NCBI RefSeq assembly: GCF_028693505.1
Contig: NZ_JAQUVF010000025.1
Location: 1-32,085 of the forward strand
Source: Oscillibacter sp.
GTDB taxonomy: Bacteria; Bacillota; Clostridia; Oscillospirales; Oscillospiraceae
DNA length: 32,085 nt
Reading direction: 5' to 3'
This document shows positions 7,438-14,979 of this stretch, piece after piece. Positions within the stretch are counted from its first letter, which is position 1; every line of letters begins with the position of its first letter. Both the position numbers and the translations under genes were made by a program. The notes under the pieces are model-generated. The model did not search any database. It saw only the letters and a program-made list of their open reading frames with translations, and was not told the DNA's origin.

Positions 7438-8199
7438 TCAGAGACTCATGCCGCCGTCCACGATGACGTTTTGACCGCACAAAAAGCCCAGTTCCTCCGA
7501 GGCGATGGCGACCATTGCAGTGGCGATCTCCTCCGGTTTGCCCAGACGGCCCAGCGGCTGGCGGCCGATAAACGCTTGCAGCGCGGCATCGGGATCGGGG
7601 GAGTGGTTAATCCGATCCTGGAGGGAGGGCGTATAGACGGTGCCGGGGCAGACACAGTTTACCCGGATACCTTCGGAAATGTATTCCGCAGCCATGGACA
7701 GCGACAGCGACAGCACGGCGCCCTTGGAGGCGCTGTATATCGCCCGGTTGCGCACGCCCTTGACCGCCACGATGGAGGTGGTGTTGATGATGGAGCCTTT
7801 TACCTTGCGCAGATGGGGCAGGCACAGCCGACTCATGAGGAATACGCTCTTGGCATTGACCGCCATGACGTGATCCCACTCGTCCTCCGTGTTTTGCTCC
7901 ACGCTGCCGCCGGGCACGATGCCGGCGTTGTTGATGAGCACGTCGATTTTGCCAAAGCGCTCCAGCGCGGAGGAGACCAGCAGCTCCGCGCCTGCCTGGG
8001 TGGAGACGTCCGCTCGGACGGACATGCAGGAATATCCTGCCTCCAGCAGCCTTTGACAGACTTTTTCGGCAGAGTCAGAAAGGGAATTCAAGACAACGCA
8101 GGCGCCCAACTGTGCAAACTTTTCCGCGGCTACCGCGCCGATCCCCGCACCGGAACCGGTAATGAGAACAGTTTTGCCTTTCAAGGATTCAAACATCAT
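7438..8199 (-). CDS. SDR-family NAD(P)-dependent oxidoreductase
   Basis: 253 residues, a classical short-chain dehydrogenase. The cofactor motif is TGSGAGIG (residues 14-21). NNAG, the catalytic Ser in NTTSIVAVKG and the YSASK motif follow. The C-terminal GQNVIVDGGMSL is typical. CPGTVYTPSLQDRI resembles the subfamily with 2-keto-3-deoxy-L-fuconate dehydrogenase and DHRS6, suggesting a sugar-acid or hydroxy-acid substrate; this is only a hint. Two adjacent ATGs (8199 and 8196) follow AGGAGG; the first is listed, the second would give 252 residues. It has its own promoter (8253-8281) and a GGAGCA-AA-TGCTCC palindrome in its short leader. It may serve the same metabolism as the IclR-linked operon nearby, but nothing in the sequence proves this. 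Confidence 0.88.
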   Translation of the reverse strand: MMFESLKGKTVLITGSGAGIGAVAAEKFAQLGACVVLNSLSDSAEKVCQRLLEAGYSCMSVRADVSTQAGAELLVSSALERFGKIDVLINNAGIVPGGSVEQNTEDEWDHVMAVNAKSVFLMSRLCLPHLRKVKGSIINTTSIVAVKGVRNRAIYSASKGAVLSLSLSMAAEYISEGIRVNCVCPGTVYTPSLQDRINHSPDPDAALQAFIGRQPLGRLGKPEEIATAMVAIASEELGFLCGQNVIVDGGMSL

Positions 8200-8214
8200 A
8201 GATTCCTCCTGACG

Positions 8215-8228
8215 GGAGCAAATGCTCC
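8215..8228. promoter_or_regulatory. Short palindrome in the SDR leader
   Basis: GGAGCA-AA-TGCTCC lies between the SDR promoter and its ribosome site. It could be an operator or a small leader hairpin. Confidence 0.3.
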
Positions 8229-8252
8229 GTTTCATTGAATTGCGCATAAAAT

Positions 8253-8281
8253 AGTATATCAACTGGGGAGAAAAGGGTCAA
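8253..8281 (-). promoter_or_regulatory. Sigma-A-type promoter of the SDR gene
   Basis: On the minus strand TTGACC and TATACT are separated by exactly 17 bp, about 54 bp upstream of the SDR start codon. Confidence 0.75.
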
Positions 8282-8298
8282 GATTACCGCGGCATGAA

Positions 8299-8327
8299 TT
8301 GACTTTAAAAAAGTTTGTGTATAGAAT
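8299..8327 (+). promoter_or_regulatory. Sigma-A-type promoter of the YcxB-like gene
   Basis: TTGACT and TAGAAT are separated by 17 bp. The promoter diverges from the SDR promoter, with 17 bp between the two -35 boxes. It leaves a leader of about 85 nt before the start codon at 8418. Confidence 0.75.
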
Positions 8328-8417
8328 AGTAAAATAAATTCATGACGCCGATATGGACAGCGCAAGATGCTGCCTGCCGTATCACGAAAAGTCAGCTGTG
8401 CGAGCGGAGGTTCGGCT

Positions 8418-9020
8418 ATGCGCTATGCGGCCAGTATTCAGCACTCGGAGGAAACGTTCCTGCGATTATCGAAAATTCAATACGATGCGTTTTGCGGCGG
8501 GAGAAAGGGCGGCGCCATTGTGCTGGCCCTGGCTGCGTTTTTTTGCGGCGTGTTTGGGGGACTGAATTCCGCGCTTTCCATGCTGCTGGTGTTTGCGGCC
8601 TGCTGGATGCTGGTCAGTCTGGGGCTGCCCGCCCGGAGAAACGGGGAAAAGATGATCCGGATGGCCAAGGGGAATTATCCGGAGACCTTCTACACCTTTG
8701 AACCGGAAGAGATCAAGCTGCGCTGCGGCAATCAGGAGTTGACCGTGGGCTATCGGGATGTCTACGCCTTTTTTGAGGATGGGGCGTATTTTTGCTTTTT
8801 CCTGAATCGGCAGTCCGGTTATCTGGTGCCCAAAGCTGCGCTGCAGCCGAAAAAGGTGAACGAGTTTCGGGACTTTATGCAAAAAAAGACCGGCCTTTCC
8901 GTGGAACAGACGGCGCCTCTGGGCGGAACCGGCGTGAAGGCGCTTTTGCTGCGGCGCAAGAACCGTCAGCTTCGGAAAGACGGCGCCAAGGGCGCTGAGC
9001 GCATCAAAAGCCGAAGATGA
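8418..9020 (+). CDS. YcxB-like membrane protein
   Basis: 200 residues. The N-terminal 30 residues are soluble. Two close hydrophobic segments follow (AIVLALAAFFCGVFGGLNSA, then LSMLLVFAACWMLVSLGLPA). The C-terminal cytoplasmic domain resembles the YcxB-like family: TFYTFEPEEIKLRCGN, LTVGYRDVYAFFEDGAYFCF, GYLVPKAAL. The function of the family is not established. The tail is strongly basic (RRKNRQLRKDGAK). The start at 8418 has GGAGG seven bases upstream, and an in-frame ATG at 8367 has no ribosome site. The thiamine-binding protein gene follows after 19 bp and is probably cotranscribed. Confidence 0.75.
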   Translation: MRYAASIQHSEETFLRLSKIQYDAFCGGRKGGAIVLALAAFFCGVFGGLNSALSMLLVFAACWMLVSLGLPARRNGEKMIRMAKGNYPETFYTFEPEEIKLRCGNQELTVGYRDVYAFFEDGAYFCFFLNRQSGYLVPKAALQPKKVNEFRDFMQKKTGLSVEQTAPLGGTGVKALLLRRKNRQLRKDGAKGAERIKSRR

Positions 9021-9039
9021 AAGGGGACAGGGAGGAAAG

Positions 9040-9342
9040 ATGAGGGCAAGTATCGCAATTCAAACACTGCCAGCGGTGGAGAGCGACGAGGAGCTGATCC
9101 GGATCGTGGATGAGGTCATCGCCTACATCCAAAGCACAGGCCTTCCTTATGAAGTCGGCCCATTTGAAACGACCATCGAGGGAGACGATTACGACCGCTT
9201 GATGGAGGTGGCGAAGGAGTGCCAGCACGTGGCGATTCGCGCCGGGGCCAAAAAAGTGTCCGCCTATATCAAAGTTGTCTACGAGCCGGAAGGAGAAATC
9301 CTGACAATTGACAAAAAGACCGCCAAGCATCGTCGGAAGTGA
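9040..9342 (+). CDS. MTH1187-family thiamine-binding protein
   Basis: 100 residues, the usual length. The family pattern is clear: VSIAIQ-like ASIAIQTLPAV at the start, then IRIVDEVIAYIQSTGLPYEV, then GPFETTIEGDDYDRLMEVAK, and KVSAYIKVVYEPEG. Members form small alpha/beta oligomers that bind thiamine or hydroxymethylpyrimidine and often sit beside thiamine or HMP ABC transporter genes. Here no such transporter is present; the upstream neighbour is the YcxB-like gene, 19 bp away. The start has GGGAGG eight bases upstream. The thiamine role is family knowledge, not shown here. Confidence 0.85.
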   Translation: MRASIAIQTLPAVESDEELIRIVDEVIAYIQSTGLPYEVGPFETTIEGDDYDRLMEVAKECQHVAIRAGAKKVSAYIKVVYEPEGEILTIDKKTAKHRRK

Positions 9343-9385
9343 GGGGCGGCAGGATCCCTGTTGGAATAATTATAAAGGAAAACAG

Positions 9386-9414
9386 TTGTAAAACCTGTGG
9401 AAATGGTGTAAGAT
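9386..9414 (+). promoter_or_regulatory. Probable promoter of the 61-residue membrane protein gene
   Basis: TTGTAA and TAAGAT separated by 17 bp, 40 bp upstream of the start codon. Each box matches consensus at four of six positions. Confidence 0.5.
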
Positions 9415-9454
9415 ACTTTCGTGGATTGTCAATTATCCAAAGGAGGAATTTTCC

Positions 9455-9640
9455 ATGAGCAAAACGGCACGTATGGTAATGAAAATTGTTGGCGCCAGTC
9501 TGGCATTCGCTGCTTTTGTCTGCCTGCTGATTGGCGGCTGGCACGATTTAAGCGTCGGCTGCTGTGGAATGAAGAAGCGCCTGCGCCAGAAGTTCGGCTC
9601 TGAATATGACGATTATGCCGACGAGGAACTGTATAACTGA
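9455..9640 (+). CDS. Small single-span membrane protein of unknown function
   Basis: 61 residues. One hydrophobic segment (MKIVGASLAFAAFVCLLIGG) is followed by HDLSVGCCGMKKRLRQKF and an acidic C-terminus (DDYADEELYN). It is preceded by a perfect AAAGGAGG and followed at once by a strong terminator, so it is a monocistronic unit with its own promoter. This supports a real gene despite its size. I do not recognise a named family. The paired Cys residues after the membrane segment and the acidic tail are its notable features. Confidence 0.75.
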   Translation: MSKTARMVMKIVGASLAFAAFVCLLIGGWHDLSVGCCGMKKRLRQKFGSEYDDYADEELYN

Positions 9641-9647
9641 AAAGACC

Positions 9648-9684
9648 AAAAAAGGAGCCAGCTGTCAAGCTGGCTCCTTTTTTT
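9648..9684. terminator. Intrinsic terminator, probably bidirectional
   Basis: AAAAAAGGAGCCAGCT pairs with AGCTGGCTCCTTTTTT around a GTCA loop. A run of seven T follows on the plus strand, and TTTTTT follows on the minus strand. It ends the small membrane protein gene and can also end the IclR gene, whose stop is 28 bp away. Confidence 0.9.
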
Positions 9685-9711
9685 ACTCCCTGGGGCAAGA
9701 GGCGCGTTCCC

Positions 9712-10509
9712 TTACAGATTTTTAAAACCGTTGAGGGAAAAGACCTCGTGCAGATCAACGTCCATGGTGGAGAGAACGTTCTCAATTTTCTGAACGGAAA
9801 TGGGCAGCGCCTTGGAGGCGGTCATCGCCTTTTCCGGATTCACCCGGAAGGAAGGCAGAATAACGCCGATGGAGGCCACCACCTTGTCCTGAAAGCGAAT
9901 CGGCGCGGCCACGCATTGGATGCCGGGTTCCACCTCGCCGTACTCATAGGCGATATTTGTGAGGCGGGTTTCCTCCATTTGAATATGGGCCCGGTAGAGA
10001 TTCAACTGCGGCGGCAGCTGCCCGCCGTCTTTGAAAAACAATTCTGTCAGTTCGCTCAGCTTAAAGTCGCACAAAAGGCACTTCCCGATTGCGCCAAGAC
10101 AGGCCAGCTCCGTTCGCCCGGGCGACTTGTAACAGCATACGGAGTCGGGGGGGTCCGTCCGGTGGAGAAAGAGCACATGATCCTCCTCCAGAGTACCCAG
10201 ACAGCAGGATTCCTCCATGCGGTGCGTCAGCTGCCGCATCTCCATGTCGATGAACTTATTCATGGAAATCTTATTGCGGTAGATGGAGGAGGCGTAAAAC
10301 AGATTGATCCCGATGGTATAGCGATTGGTGTGATAGTCCAGATCGATATAGCTGCGGGCGGCCATGGTTTGCAGAATTGGCAGAAGGCTGCTTTTGGGAG
10401 ATTCCAGCGCCTGCGCAATCTCTGTCAGCGTAAACCCCTCCGTGGTGGTGGAGAGCAAATCGAAAATATCCAGAACGCGGGATGTGGACCGATGAGATAC
10501 TTGGGCCAT
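9712..10509 (-). CDS. IclR-family transcriptional regulator
   Basis: 265 residues, a typical IclR length. The N-terminal winged helix spans about 8-70 (STSRVLDIFDLLSTTTEGFT, LTEIAQALESPKSSLLPILQ, NRYTIGINLF). The effector-binding part follows with the usual family features: CLGTLEEDHVLFLHRTD, ACLGAIGKCLLC, EYGEVEPGIQCVAAPI and VASIGVILPSF. IclR proteins bind small acids such as pyruvate, glyoxylate or aromatic acids. The start at 10509 has AGGAGGG eight bases upstream. The gene is divergent from the opine-dehydrogenase/TRAP operon, so it most likely controls it and itself. The effector cannot be read from sequence. Confidence 0.92.
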   Translation of the reverse strand: MAQVSHRSTSRVLDIFDLLSTTTEGFTLTEIAQALESPKSSLLPILQTMAARSYIDLDYHTNRYTIGINLFYASSIYRNKISMNKFIDMEMRQLTHRMEESCCLGTLEEDHVLFLHRTDPPDSVCCYKSPGRTELACLGAIGKCLLCDFKLSELTELFFKDGGQLPPQLNLYRAHIQMEETRLTNIAYEYGEVEPGIQCVAAPIRFQDKVVASIGVILPSFRVNPEKAMTASKALPISVQKIENVLSTMDVDLHEVFSLNGFKNL

Positions 10510-10540
10510 GATTGGAACCCTCCTAAATAAAGCGAGCAGT

Positions 10541-10565
10541 TTATGGTTTCTTTTTTCTACCATAA
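10541..10565. promoter_or_regulatory. Candidate operator over the IclR promoter
   Basis: TTATGGT (10541-10547) and ACCATAA (10559-10565) form a perfect 7-bp inverted repeat with an 11-bp spacer. One arm covers the -10 box of the IclR gene, suggesting autoregulation. Binding is inferred from position. Confidence 0.45.
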
Positions 10566-10587
10566 CACGCAATGTAAAAAACGGCAA
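10559..10587 (-). promoter_or_regulatory. Probable promoter of the IclR gene
   Basis: On the minus strand TTGCCG and TATGGT are separated by 17 bp, about 50 bp upstream of the start codon. Each box matches consensus at four of six positions. Confidence 0.5.
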
Positions 10588-10625
10588 CACATTTTTGCCA
10601 GATTTCACAAAAAATTGAAAACTTG

Positions 10626-10653
10626 TTGACATTTTTTTGTTTTGATATAAAAT
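10626..10653 (+). promoter_or_regulatory. Sigma-A-type promoter of the opine-dehydrogenase/TRAP operon
   Basis: A perfect TTGACA is followed after 16 bp by TAAAAT. It lies 65 bp upstream of the first start codon. Confidence 0.75.
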
Positions 10654-10667
10654 GAAATTACGTTCTT

Positions 10668-10689
10668 ATATACGAAGTTGTTCGCATAT
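10668..10689. promoter_or_regulatory. Candidate operator just downstream of the operon promoter
   Basis: ATATACGAA and TTCGCATAT around GTTG form a 9-bp inverted repeat with one mismatch. It starts about 15 bp after the -10 box, where a bound repressor would block transcription. It is a good candidate for the divergent IclR protein; the match is positional only. Confidence 0.5.
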
Positions 10690-10717
10690 ACGCACAAGTG
10701 AAAATGGAGGCGATGGG

Positions 10718-11797
10718 ATGGAGCAGCTAAAATTCGCGGTTTTGGGAGCCGGGGCGGGTGGCCAGACGATGGCGGCCGTTCTCAGTAGCGGCGGGTATTC
10801 TGTGAAGCTCTATGATAACGACAGAGAGAAAATCGCGCGTCTCAATGAGCTGGGAAAGATCACGGTTACGGGCAAGTTCGCCTGTGAAGGCTTTCCGCAG
10901 CTGGTCACGGCCGACATTGCCGCGGCGGTGGCGGATGTGGATGTCATCATGGTGACGACCACCACGGACGCCCACCGTGAAATTGCGAATCTTTGCGCGC
11001 CGTATCTGCGGGACGGGCAAATCTTTTTGCTGAACCCGGGACATGTGGGCGGCGCGCTGGAAGTCCGTCACATCATCCGGGAGGTCCATGGCTGCCGCGC
11101 GGATGTCGTCATCGGAGAGACCGGGGATTTGATGTACGCCTGCCGCACCGCCGAGGTGGGGCAAACCTTCCAGTCCGGGGTGAAAAACAAAGTGGAGGTG
11201 GCTACGATTCCCGCCGGGGACGTAAAGCGCGTGATGGAGGCGCTGGGACCTGTCTTTCCAAATCTGACCGCGGCAAAAAATATTTTGGAGACCGGCTTTG
11301 AAGGCGGCGGCGCCATGCTGCATCCCATTCCCAGCCTGATGAATATTACCAACACGGACATGGGGCAGGGCTACGATTATTATATGGAGGGCATTACCCC
11401 CAGCGTTGCCCGGCTGGTTTCCGCCTGTGACGCAGAACGGTTGCGCGTGTGCCGTGCGCTTGGGCTGGAGGTTCCGTCCCTGGTAAAGACCCTGCAAAAG
11501 ATTTACGGATTGGAGCAGGAGGACCTTTATGATCTCCTTCAGCACAACAACGCGTACAGGGGACTGAAAAGCCCCATGAATTTGAAGCACCGCTTTCTTG
11601 TGGAGGATACCGTGTGCGGCCTGGTGCCGCTTTCCTCCATTGGCCGTATGCTGGGCGTGGAAACGCCCGTGATGGATGCCTTTATTGAGATCAGTAGCAT
11701 CGTCTGCGGACGCGATTTCCGGAAGGAGGGCCGCACGGCGGAAAAATTGGGACTGGCCGGAAAGACACTGGAGGAGATTTACGAACTGATTTCCTGA
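10718..11797 (+). CDS. NAD(P)-dependent octopine/nopaline dehydrogenase-family enzyme
   Basis: 359 residues, the usual length. The N-terminal Rossmann domain starts FAVLGAGAGGQTMAA, with GAGAGG at residues 10-15 as the dinucleotide loop. LLNPGHVGGALEV and IGETGDLMYACR follow. The C-terminal octopine-dehydrogenase domain includes LHPIPSLMN, in the place of the family's catalytic His/Asn region. Family enzymes join or split an amino acid and a 2-keto acid through a secondary amine, using NAD(P)H; some relatives act on other substrates. The start at 10718 has GGAGG seven bases upstream. It is the first gene of the IclR-linked operon, followed by a TRAP transporter and a dehydratase, which suggests catabolism of an imported compound rather than opine synthesis. 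Direction and substrate are inferred. Confidence 0.82.
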   Translation: MEQLKFAVLGAGAGGQTMAAVLSSGGYSVKLYDNDREKIARLNELGKITVTGKFACEGFPQLVTADIAAAVADVDVIMVTTTTDAHREIANLCAPYLRDGQIFLLNPGHVGGALEVRHIIREVHGCRADVVIGETGDLMYACRTAEVGQTFQSGVKNKVEVATIPAGDVKRVMEALGPVFPNLTAAKNILETGFEGGGAMLHPIPSLMNITNTDMGQGYDYYMEGITPSVARLVSACDAERLRVCRALGLEVPSLVKTLQKIYGLEQEDLYDLLQHNNAYRGLKSPMNLKHRFLVEDTVCGLVPLSSIGRMLGVETPVMDAFIEISSIVCGRDFRKEGRTAEKLGLAGKTLEEIYELIS

Positions 11798-11803
11798 GCG
11801 GCT

Positions 11804-11832
11804 CATTCCAGCGGCGTGTGCACCGCTGAATG
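11804..11832 (+). other. Intercistronic hairpin between the dehydrogenase and TRAP receptor genes
   Basis: CATTCCAGCGG pairs with CCGCTGAATG (10 bp with one bulged base) around a loop of 8 nt. No U tract follows, so it is more likely an mRNA-stability or processing element, useful for unequal expression of a receptor gene, than a terminator. Confidence 0.45.
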
Positions 11833-11870
11833 AAATAAAAAAGAGGTACTAAAAAACGGAGGGTGAAATT

Positions 11871-12911
11871 ATGAAGAAGTTCCTATCCATGCTTTTGGCT
11901 GTGGCCATGATGATGACCATGACAGCCTGCGGCGGGTCCAAGCAGGAAGCCCCGGCCCCGGAGAAGCCAGCTGAAAACACCCAAAAGGAAGAACCCGCAA
12001 AGAGCGACAGCAATCTGGACGAGAGCGCCCTGTATGCCATTGGCGGCGGCGCCACCGGAGGCACCTTTAACGCCATGGGCGCGGTATTCACTCAGTTTTT
12101 TAATGATGGCAAGGTGTTTGGCCAGTTCTCTGCCACGGCTACCACCGGCGGCGTGCAGAACGTCATGTTTATGGAAAACGGTACCTGCGACTTCGGTATC
12201 GTCGGACAGAGCGTGTTCGTTCAGGCTGCGGATGGCACCGACTCCTTCAAGGAGACCGGCGCCAACGAGAATCTGAAAATCATCGCGCCGCTGTACAGCG
12301 CGATCTTCCAGCAGTTTGTCGGCAAGGGAATCAAGTCCGAGGCGGACCTGCGGGGTAAAAAGCTGATCGTCGGCGGCCCCGGTTCCGGCGATCTGGCAAT
12401 TGCGGAAACCCTCTATGGCGCCATGGGGATGACGTTTGAAGACTTTGAGCCGCTGTATCTGGGCAGCAACGAGGGCGCGGAGACGATGAAGGATGGCCAC
12501 GCCGATGGCGCCATTGCCTTGACGCAGCTGCCGTTCTCCATCTTTGTGGAGCTGACCAATGCCGACAAGGCATACCTGATTCCTCTGGAGAAGTCCACCA
12601 TCGATACCATGTGCGAAACCAACGGTCACAGCTATCCGTCCTACTATCCCTCTGTGATTCCCGCGGATACCTATAAGAATCAGACGGAGGAGCTGCCCAC
12701 CTTTGCCACCGGTACATATTTTTGCTGCAGTGGGGATTTGAGCGATGAACTGGTCTATGAGCTGACGAAGTACATGTGGGAAAATATTGAGGATCTGAAC
12801 ACCCTGCACGCAGCTGTGGCGAATTTGACCATCGACGCGGTGAAGGACATTGCCGATATGCCCATCCATCCCGGCGCTTTGAAGTACTATCAGGAGCAAG
12901 GCATTTTGTAA
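11871..12911 (+). CDS. TAXI-family TRAP transporter substrate-binding lipoprotein
   Basis: 346 residues. The signal peptide ends in lipobox MTAC with lipid-bearing Cys20, and a Pro/Glu/Lys-rich linker follows. The mature protein shows TAXI-family features: YAIGGGATGGTFNAMG, TATTGGVQNVMFMENGTCDF, APLYSAIFQQFV, GKKLIVGGPGSGDLAIAE. It captures a small organic acid or amino acid outside the cell and delivers it to the fused permease encoded next. In this transporter class transport is driven by an ion gradient, not ATP. The start has GGAGGG eight bases upstream. The opine-dehydrogenase gene precedes it by 73 bp with a hairpin between. The ligand is unknown; known TAXI receptors bind dicarboxylates, glutamate and related compounds. 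Confidence 0.92.
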   Translation: MKKFLSMLLAVAMMMTMTACGGSKQEAPAPEKPAENTQKEEPAKSDSNLDESALYAIGGGATGGTFNAMGAVFTQFFNDGKVFGQFSATATTGGVQNVMFMENGTCDFGIVGQSVFVQAADGTDSFKETGANENLKIIAPLYSAIFQQFVGKGIKSEADLRGKKLIVGGPGSGDLAIAETLYGAMGMTFEDFEPLYLGSNEGAETMKDGHADGAIALTQLPFSIFVELTNADKAYLIPLEKSTIDTMCETNGHSYPSYYPSVIPADTYKNQTEELPTFATGTYFCCSGDLSDELVYELTKYMWENIEDLNTLHAAVANLTIDAVKDIADMPIHPGALKYYQEQGIL

Positions 12912-12941
12912 GAGCTGCGAATGACGCATAAGGAGGGGCCT

Positions 12942-14978
12942 ATGAATCGCGAGAAAAAGGGCCTTTTCCACAAAGGAACCGCTGCGGCGACAGAAAAACC
13001 GGAGGCTTCGGCCTCCGGTGTCGCTCCTGGGGAAGATTGTGCGGAAAAGGCGGACGAGATCCTGCGGGAGTATTCCCGGGAGGACAATACGAGAGCGCTG
13101 ACCAAGGTGGTCTCTTATATTGTTAATGTGTTTTCCCTGTTCATCTCTTTGTTTCTGGTATATACGGCTGCGTTTGGGCAGCTGCCCGCCATGCAGCAGC
13201 GCTCCTTGTATCTGCTGTGCGCCATGGTGATTTTGTTTCTGGTCTATCCCGCCTTCAGCAAGCACAGTGAAAAGGGCGTGGCTTGGTATGACTATCTGTT
13301 TGCGGCGGCCTCTCTGGGGTGCTGCCTGTATGCCTATGTCAACTATGAAGCCATTCTGATGCGGTTTGGAATTTCCAACTCCACGGACCAGTTTGTGTTC
13401 GTGATTCTGGCAATTCTGGTGCTGGAAGGCACCCGGCGGCTGGTCAGTCCCGCGCTGTCGCTGGTGACGCTGGTCTTTCTGGTCTACGCGTATTTTGGCA
13501 ACTACATGCCCGGCATGTTTCAAACCAAAGCCGGGGGACTGACCCGGATGGCCGACCATATGTTCATGATTCCGGAGGGGATTTTTGGCAGTCCTCTGGG
13601 CACGGCGGCGACCTACGTTTCCCTGTTCGTCCTGTTTAGCGCCCTTTTGCAGGAATGCGGTATGGGTGATTTTATTCAGGAAATTGCGCTGGCGCTGACG
13701 GGACGGTCTACCGGAGGTCCTGCCAAGGTGGCTGTGGTTTCCAGCGCGGCTTTCGGAACCATTTCCGGCGCCGCGGCGGCCAATGTGGTGGGAACCGGCA
13801 CCTTCACCATCCCCTTGATGAAAAAGTGCGGGTATCCGGCGGAATTCGCCGGGGCGGTGGAGGCATGCGCATCCACCGGCGGCCAGCTGATTCCGCCGGT
13901 TATGGGCGCGGCCTGCTTTATCATGGCGGAATACATCGGAATTCCTTATTCCAAAATCATGCTGGCAGGTTTGATCCCCGGGTTCCTATATTATATGAGC
14001 GTGTTTATCACGGTGGACCTGCGCAGCAAAAAGCTGGGTCTTGTGGGAATGCCCAAAGAGCAGCTGCCGGACGCCAAGGCGGCCATGAGGTCCCGGGGCC
14101 ATCTGCTGATCCCCTTTGTGGCGGTCATTTATCTGATTATCCGGCAGTATACCATCTCCTTTGCCGCCCTGATCGGGATTCTTCTGGTGATTGTGATTTC
14201 TCCTTTGAAAAAGGAAACCAGAATGTCCCCCAGACAGGTTGCCAACGCCTTTGTGGACGGCGGCAAGAAAACGGTGTCCTTCGGTGTGTCCTGCGCCTGC
14301 GTGGGCATGATCATCGGCGTTACGACGCTTACCGGCGTTGGAAACGTGCTGGGCAACTATATTCTGGAGATCTCCCAGGGCAATCTGCTTTTGACGCTGA
14401 TTCTGGTGATGATCATGTCCATCATCATGGGCATGGGAATGCCTACTGTTGCGGTGTATATCGTTTTGGCGACGGTGGCGGCTCCGGTACTCGTGAAGCT
14501 GGGCATCCCCACCCTGACGGCCCATTTCTTCTGCTTCTATTTCGGAATTCTGGCCTGTATCACACCGCCGGTCGCCGTGCCGTCCTATGCAGCCGCCGCG
14601 ATTGCGGGCAGCAATCCATCGCGAACGGGCTGGGTGGCGTTTAAAATGGCGATCCCGGCCTTCCTGATTCCCTACGTGTTTGTCTATGAGCCCAGTATGC
14701 TGCTCAATGAGATCGACGTGGTCAATACCACCGCCTGCATCTTTACCGCCATCATTGGCGTTTATCTGGTGGCGGTGGGGCTGGAGGGCTATCTGCTCCG
14801 CCCGATGGTGATGTGGAAACGGTGCTTGGCGTTTACGGCGGGCATTTTCTGCATTGTGCCGGAGCATATCACAGATTTGCTGGGCGTGGCGGTTCTGGTG
14901 TTTTTGGTTGTCACCGAGAGAAGAGCCAGAAAAGCCGAGCTGGCGCAATGCGGCAAAGAAAAAGAGAGGATTCATTGA
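12942..14978 (+). CDS. TRAP transporter permease, fused small and large subunits (TAXI type)
   Basis: 678 residues. The first ~65 are hydrophilic and charged. Then come many membrane segments: a DctQ-like part, then a DctM-like part with the hallmark SAAFGTISGAAAANVVGTGT, FTIPLMKKCGYPAEFAGAVE and ACASTGGQLIPPVMGAACFI. The repeated half includes IMGMGMPTVAVYIVLATVAA and ACITPPVAVPSYAAAAIAGS. It is the usual partner of TAXI receptors, here the preceding gene. The start at 12942 was preferred because AAGGAGGGG lies just upstream; the ATG at 12921 has none. Its stop is one base from the dehydratase start, so the two are coupled. This ties uptake to the dehydratase. Confidence 0.92.
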   Translation: MNREKKGLFHKGTAAATEKPEASASGVAPGEDCAEKADEILREYSREDNTRALTKVVSYIVNVFSLFISLFLVYTAAFGQLPAMQQRSLYLLCAMVILFLVYPAFSKHSEKGVAWYDYLFAAASLGCCLYAYVNYEAILMRFGISNSTDQFVFVILAILVLEGTRRLVSPALSLVTLVFLVYAYFGNYMPGMFQTKAGGLTRMADHMFMIPEGIFGSPLGTAATYVSLFVLFSALLQECGMGDFIQEIALALTGRSTGGPAKVAVVSSAAFGTISGAAAANVVGTGTFTIPLMKKCGYPAEFAGAVEACASTGGQLIPPVMGAACFIMAEYIGIPYSKIMLAGLIPGFLYYMSVFITVDLRSKKLGLVGMPKEQLPDAKAAMRSRGHLLIPFVAVIYLIIRQYTISFAALIGILLVIVISPLKKETRMSPRQVANAFVDGGKKTVSFGVSCACVGMIIGVTTLTGVGNVLGNYILEISQGNLLLTLILVMIMSIIMGMGMPTVAVYIVLATVAAPVLVKLGIPTLTAHFFCFYFGILACITPPVAVPSYAAAAIAGSNPSRTGWVAFKMAIPAFLIPYVFVYEPSMLLNEIDVVNTTACIFTAIIGVYLVAVGLEGYLLRPMVMWKRCLAFTAGIFCIVPEHITDLLGVAVLVFLVVTERRARKAELAQCGKEKERIH

Positions 14979-14979
14979 T

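Noticed and set aside
11804-11832. Terminator between the opine-type dehydrogenase and the TRAP receptor
   Set aside because: The hairpin is followed by AAATAAAAAAG rather than a T run, so it should not stop plus-strand transcription.
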